The position numbers and the translations under genes are program-made. A DNA stretch of 64,000 nucleotides. Source: Ralstonia thomasii (GTDB taxonomy: Bacteria; Pseudomonadota; Gammaproteobacteria; Burkholderiales; Burkholderiaceae). Where the stretch lies: the NCBI RefSeq assembly GCF_958405895.1, contig NZ_CATZAR010000020.1; one strand, given 5' to 3'. Every line of letters starts with the position of its first letter. Position 1 is the stretch's first letter. Under the pieces are notes generated by a model. The model ran no database searches, was not told where the DNA came from, and saw nothing but the letters and a program-made list of their open reading frames with translations. This document shows positions 60,507 through 64,000 of the stretch, piece after piece.

Positions 60507-62383
60507 GCTGCGGTCTCCGTGGAAGCGGTGGCGCTGCCGCTGCCGGCGGCTTCGCGGAGGGCGCGCAAGCCGGCGACGAGCCGCGTCTGATACGACAGGA
60601 AAGCGATGAGCTGCGCGAGCGTCACGACGTCGGCCGTGGCGAGGCCCGCGGCGGGCAGGCGCAACAGCGCATCGCGGTCGCCCTCGATGGGGCGCTCGAC
60701 GAGCGTGCGCGTGAAGGTGAGGATGGCGCGCAGGCGTGCGTCGGTCAGCGTGTCGATATCGCCGTGGTCGACGGCTTGCAACGCATCTGCGTCGACCGGC
60801 GTGCTCGCGAGGCGCGCGCGGTAGTGTTCGGCCAGTTCGGGCGCCGGGGTGAGGCGGCAGGCATAGAGCGCGACGAGCAGGCGTTCGCCCAACGTCAGGC
60901 CGGGCAGGCCTGCGTCGAACAATGCGTTGTAGCTGCCCTGCGTGGCCGTTGCCACCTTTTCGCGGGCATGGCGCAGCGCATGCGTGGGGCTGCCGTCGTC
61001 CAGGCCGGCAACCTGGTCGGCCACATCGTGTGCGGGCGTGAAATCCATTGATGAAAGGCTCCGGGAATCGGGTACGGACGCGCCGCGCGCGGCTACCGCG
61101 CTGGCGAGGAAGCGAAGCACTGCTGCCCATGACTGGGCGTCGGCGCGGGCGTTGGCGCGCGGCTCGCCGCCCCCGGTGCTGATGCGGCCCGACACCGGGT
61201 GCGCATAGACGAGCTGCGTGGTCGGCACGTATGGGAAGACGATGGCGTGACCCGCGCCTTCGTAATCGAAATGTTGGACGGGGTAGGGGTGGCGTACCTC
61301 GGCCAATTTGGTCGTCACCATGCGCGAGTAGTCGCTCGAGGGCCACGAGCCGTCATCGGTGGCGGAGAGCAGCAGCACCGGCCCCCGCGCGCGTTCGATG
61401 CGGATGCGCGCGCGTGCCACGGCATCGGTATCCTGCAGCGCGGTGCGGATGGCGCGTTCATGCCGATGCGGCGCAGGGCCTTCGTCAAACGGTGCCCAGC
61501 TCGCGGTGCGGTTGCCTTCCCACAGATGCGGCAGCGGCTGACCGCGATACAGCCACGTCGGGCCTTCGCGGCCCACAGCAGGGTCGGCGGCGTTCTGCCC
61601 GCTGTGCACGACGGCGCCCGGCACGTAACCGATGACCGCAGATACCGCCTCAGGGAATGTCGCGCCCAGCAGCAATGCCAGTTCACCCCCGCGCGACTGG
61701 CCGCTCACGGCAACGAAGTCGTGCAGCGGCTCCACGCGTTTGCGCAGCCAGGCAAGCGCGCGCTCGAAATATTCCAGCGGCGTATTCGAGATGTAGTCCG
61801 GCAGCCCCGGCGCCTTGAAGTACGCCAGCGCAAAGGCGGCATAACCGTGCGAGGCATACAGCGCCGCGCGCGGCTCGTTGATGCCGCCGCCCGAGCCGTT
61901 GAGGATGAGCACGGCCGGGCGCGGGCCCGGGTGCGCATACGGATCGGGCAGGTATAGCGTACCGACCAGACCATCGTCGCGCACATCGTGGCGCGTCACC
62001 CCCGGCGCGGCCAGCCGTTGCACGAAGCTCGCGTGGACCGACTCGCCGTTGGCCGTGGCCGTCAGCGTGGTCGTCAACGGCTCTGCGACTGGCTGTGGAA
62101 ACACCTCGCGTGCCTTGCCGTCTTCCGGGCGCTGGCTCCAGACGATGCCCATCGCGCTGACGCCGGCGTAGTCGCCGGAGACGGGCGCGTCGCGCGTCAG
62201 GTCCACGGTGCCTTGCGCATCGGCGACGAACGCGGCGCGGCTGTGCCACAGCACATCATTGCCGCGACGCGTTTGCGCGACGATGCCGACTTGTGTGCCA
62301 GGCGCGAGCCCCGTCACGACGATGCCGCGCGATACGTCGATCAGGTCATCCGCCGGCGTCACGCTGAGCGCGAAGGTTCCCAT
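60503..62383 (-). CDS. Acyl-CoA thioesterase/BAAT-like hydrolase fused to a CMD-domain protein
   Basis: A 626-residue two-part protein. Residues 1-430 form a bile-acid-CoA thioesterase/acyltransferase-like hydrolase. It has an N-terminal beta domain, the nucleophile elbow SGQSRGGELALLLG, Asp in LLSATDDGSWPS and His in EGAGHAIVFPY. From Met446 (MDFTPAHDVADQVAGL) a CMD-fold domain of the Avi_7170 type runs to the end. That Met (ATG 61048) has GGAG 10 bases upstream, so an internal start could also make the CMD part alone. The start ATG 62383 lies 5 bases after the binding-protein gene. Fusion of these parts is unusual to my knowledge. Confidence 0.8.
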   Translation of the reverse strand: MGTFALSVTPADDLIDVSRGIVVTGLAPGTQVGIVAQTRRGNDVLWHSRAAFVADAQGTVDLTRDAPVSGDYAGVSAMGIVWSQRPEDGKAREVFPQPVAEPLTTTLTATANGESVHASFVQRLAAPGVTRHDVRDDGLVGTLYLPDPYAHPGPRPAVLILNGSGGGINEPRAALYASHGYAAFALAYFKAPGLPDYISNTPLEYFERALAWLRKRVEPLHDFVAVSGQSRGGELALLLGATFPEAVSAVIGYVPGAVVHSGQNAADPAVGREGPTWLYRGQPLPHLWEGNRTASWAPFDEGPAPHRHERAIRTALQDTDAVARARIRIERARGPVLLLSATDDGSWPSSDYSRMVTTKLAEVRHPYPVQHFDYEGAGHAIVFPYVPTTQLVYAHPVSGRISTGGGEPRANARADAQSWAAVLRFLASAVAARGASVPDSRSLSSMDFTPAHDVADQVAGLDDGSPTHALRHAREKVATATQGSYNALFDAGLPGLTLGERLLVALYACRLTPAPELAEHYRARLASTPVDADALQAVDHGDIDTLTDARLRAILTFTRTLVERPIEGDRDALLRLPAAGLATADVVTLAQLIAFLSYQTRLVAGLRALREAAGSGSATASTETAA

Positions 62384-62388
62384 GGCGC

Positions 62389-63957
62389 TTACTTGCCGTC
62401 CTTGGTGACCATCTGGGCCGCGGTGCGATCGCTCGTCATCGGCGTCACCTTCAGGCCTTTTTTGGCGGCCCACACGTTCTGGTAGTGGTACAGCGGCATC
62501 ACGCCCACGTCATCCGAGACCAGCTTGACGGAGTGGCGAAGAATGGCCGCGCGCTTTTCCACGTTGAATTCCTCGGTGGAGGCGTTCAACGCGTTGTCGA
62601 CAGCCGCGTTGCTGTAGTGGCCCCAGTTGGATGCGCCCAGACCCTTCTTGGTATCGACGGTGGCCAGCACGTTGACAAGCGCGTAGCTTGCTTCGCCCGT
62701 GCCGTTGCCCCACGCCAGCATGCTCATCGCATATTCATTCTTGTTGGCGCGGCCCGAGTAGACCGACCAGGGCACCACTTCCACGCGCGCCTTCACGCCG
62801 ATGCGCGTCCAGAACTGCGCCACCGCCTGCGCCGTTTCGGGGCCTTGCGGGTAGCGATCATTCGGCACGTGCATCACGAGGTTGAAGCCCTGCGGAAAGC
62901 CCGCATCGGCCAGCAGCTTCTTGGCCTGCGCCGGGTCGTAGGCGATATCCTTCACGTCGGGGTTGTAGCCGTGCGTGTTCGACGGCATCCACTGGTTGGC
63001 GACAGTGGCGGCGCCTTGCAGGATGCGGTCGACAATGGCCTTGCGGTCGATGGCCAGCGACAGCGCACGGCGCACGCGCACATCCAGCAGCGGATTGTTC
63101 GGCAGCGGCTTGCCGTCGTTGCCGGTGACGTAATCGTTCGGCCCCTTGCGGAAGCTCGGTTGCAACAGCATCACACGCAAGCCCGGATAGGAAAACACCT
63201 TCACGTTGGGCGACTGGCGCAGGCGCGCCAGGTCAGACACCGACACCTTGTCGATGACATCCACCTCGCCTGAGAGCAGGTTGGCCGTGCGCGCGGCAGC
63301 ATTGTTGATGTAGCGGTAGTTGACCTTCTCCCAGAGCTGTTTGCCGCCCCAGTAGTTGTCGTTGCGCGCCATCACCACGCGATCGCCCGGCACATACGAG
63401 ACGAACTTGTAGGGGCCGGTGCCCACCACGGCGCGGCCCGCGTTGTAGTCCTCAGTCGACGACTTCTCACCCACATGCTTGCTGACGATGTGCACGGACG
63501 CGAGGTTCAGCGGCAAGTCCGGGTTCGGGATGTTCGTCTTGATGATCAGCGTCAGCGGGTCTTTGGCCGTGACGGACTCCACCGTGCGCAGATAGCCCGC
63601 GAACGTTGCCACGCTGCCCGGCACGCTGCGCGCGCGCTGGTACGAGAAGATGACGTCATCCGCCGTGAACGGCTGGCCGTCGTGCCATTTCACGTTCGGG
63701 CGCAGCTTGAATTCCCACGTCTTCGGGTCCAGCGTCCTCCACGACAGCGCCAGGCCGGGCTGCAGCTGGTTCCACTTGTTCTCGACCAGCAGATCCCAGA
63801 AGTGCACGTCGACGGAGCGGTCGCCTGCGTGATTGTTCAACTGCGGGTCGAGCGACGACAGCGGATCGGCAAAGGCAATGTTCAGCGTCTGCGCGCCGGC
63901 AGCGCCGGCAGCGGCAAACAGCGCGACGGCAAGCGACGAGGCTAGGAGGCGTTTCAC
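62389..63957 (-). CDS. ABC transporter substrate-binding protein, peptide/nickel family 5
   Basis: A 522-residue periplasmic protein. A signal peptide (ending AAGAAGAQ, about residue 22) is followed by the SBP family 5 signature FKLRPNVKWHDGQPFTADDV and later AIDRKAIVDRILQGAA. Such proteins bind peptides, opines, glycosides or acyl compounds. It heads the - strand operon with the thioesterase-CMD fusion and the AhpD-like enzyme; the permease and ATPase genes are not in the window. GTG 63957 is the start, with AAAAAGGGA upstream. Confidence 0.9.
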   Translation of the reverse strand: MKRLLASSLAVALFAAAGAAGAQTLNIAFADPLSSLDPQLNNHAGDRSVDVHFWDLLVENKWNQLQPGLALSWRTLDPKTWEFKLRPNVKWHDGQPFTADDVIFSYQRARSVPGSVATFAGYLRTVESVTAKDPLTLIIKTNIPNPDLPLNLASVHIVSKHVGEKSSTEDYNAGRAVVGTGPYKFVSYVPGDRVVMARNDNYWGGKQLWEKVNYRYINNAAARTANLLSGEVDVIDKVSVSDLARLRQSPNVKVFSYPGLRVMLLQPSFRKGPNDYVTGNDGKPLPNNPLLDVRVRRALSLAIDRKAIVDRILQGAATVANQWMPSNTHGYNPDVKDIAYDPAQAKKLLADAGFPQGFNLVMHVPNDRYPQGPETAQAVAQFWTRIGVKARVEVVPWSVYSGRANKNEYAMSMLAWGNGTGEASYALVNVLATVDTKKGLGASNWGHYSNAAVDNALNASTEEFNVEKRAAILRHSVKLVSDDVGVMPLYHYQNVWAAKKGLKVTPMTSDRTAAQMVTKDGK

Positions 63958-64000
63958 GTGGGTTCCCTTTTTCCTGTTTTTGGAATCGTTGGCTTATTGA

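Overview
The window is a high-GC proteobacterial chromosome segment. Gene order and protein sequences (sdhB-sdhE-gltA, leuCDB-asd-fimV-truA-trpF-trpB-methyltransferase-trpA-accD-folC-SPOR-cvpA-purF, class I fumarase, split class III ribonucleotide reductase) point to Burkholderiaceae, most likely Ralstonia of the pickettii lineage. The species is inferred from gene order and resemblance only; no search was run. No CRISPR array, insertion sequence, integrase or prophage was seen.

Region 1 (1-20031, all + strand) is core metabolism. It holds the end of succinate dehydrogenase and its flavinylation factor, citrate synthase, the leucine branch (leuCDB), aspartate-semialdehyde dehydrogenase and the giant polar hub protein FimV. 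A long purine/tryptophan/fatty acid/folate run follows (truA, trpF, trpB, an orphan adenine DNA methyltransferase, trpA, accD, folC, a SPOR protein, cvpA, purF).

Region 2 (20051-25720) starts with an ABC-2 exporter pair on the - strand. It then has a string of small genes: a glycine-zipper lipoprotein, a PRC-barrel protein, a phasin, a 24-residue membrane protein, a Pro/Tyr-rich secreted protein, a secreted protein made of three 12-residue repeats, and a GlcG/HbpS-like protein. Several have their own rho-independent terminator.

Region 3 (25918-28594, - strand) is an iron/heme uptake module: tonB-exbB-exbD and hemP, each transcription unit with its own Fur-box-like site.

Region 4 (28817-39027) starts with a tandem AAA+ ATPase of unknown role and continues as an anaerobic-life module. 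An orphan heme-copper-oxidase-like membrane protein precedes ubiU, ubiV and ubiT (oxygen-independent ubiquinone synthesis) and a DGC zinc protein. Opposite lies nrdD, a separate 58-residue glycyl-radical polypeptide, nrdG and a Crp/Fnr-type regulator. FNR-type palindromes precede both transcription units, and a pair of NrdR-like boxes lies at nrdD.

Region 5 (39028-49530) holds a cupin, a dicarboxylate symporter (TTG start), murI and class I fumarase (both -), a YqhA-family protein, an EamA transporter, and acs followed by a large sodium:solute symporter carrying an EF-hand loop.

Region 6 (49652-64000) is accessory. It has a DUF4239 membrane pair, a chemoreceptor, an AT-rich gap, a CocE-type lipoprotein hydrolase, tRNA-Ser(GGA), a molybdenum hydroxylase pair (iorAB-like), and a - strand operon of a peptide-type binding protein, an unusual thioesterase/carboxymuconolactone-decarboxylase fusion and an AhpD-like enzyme.
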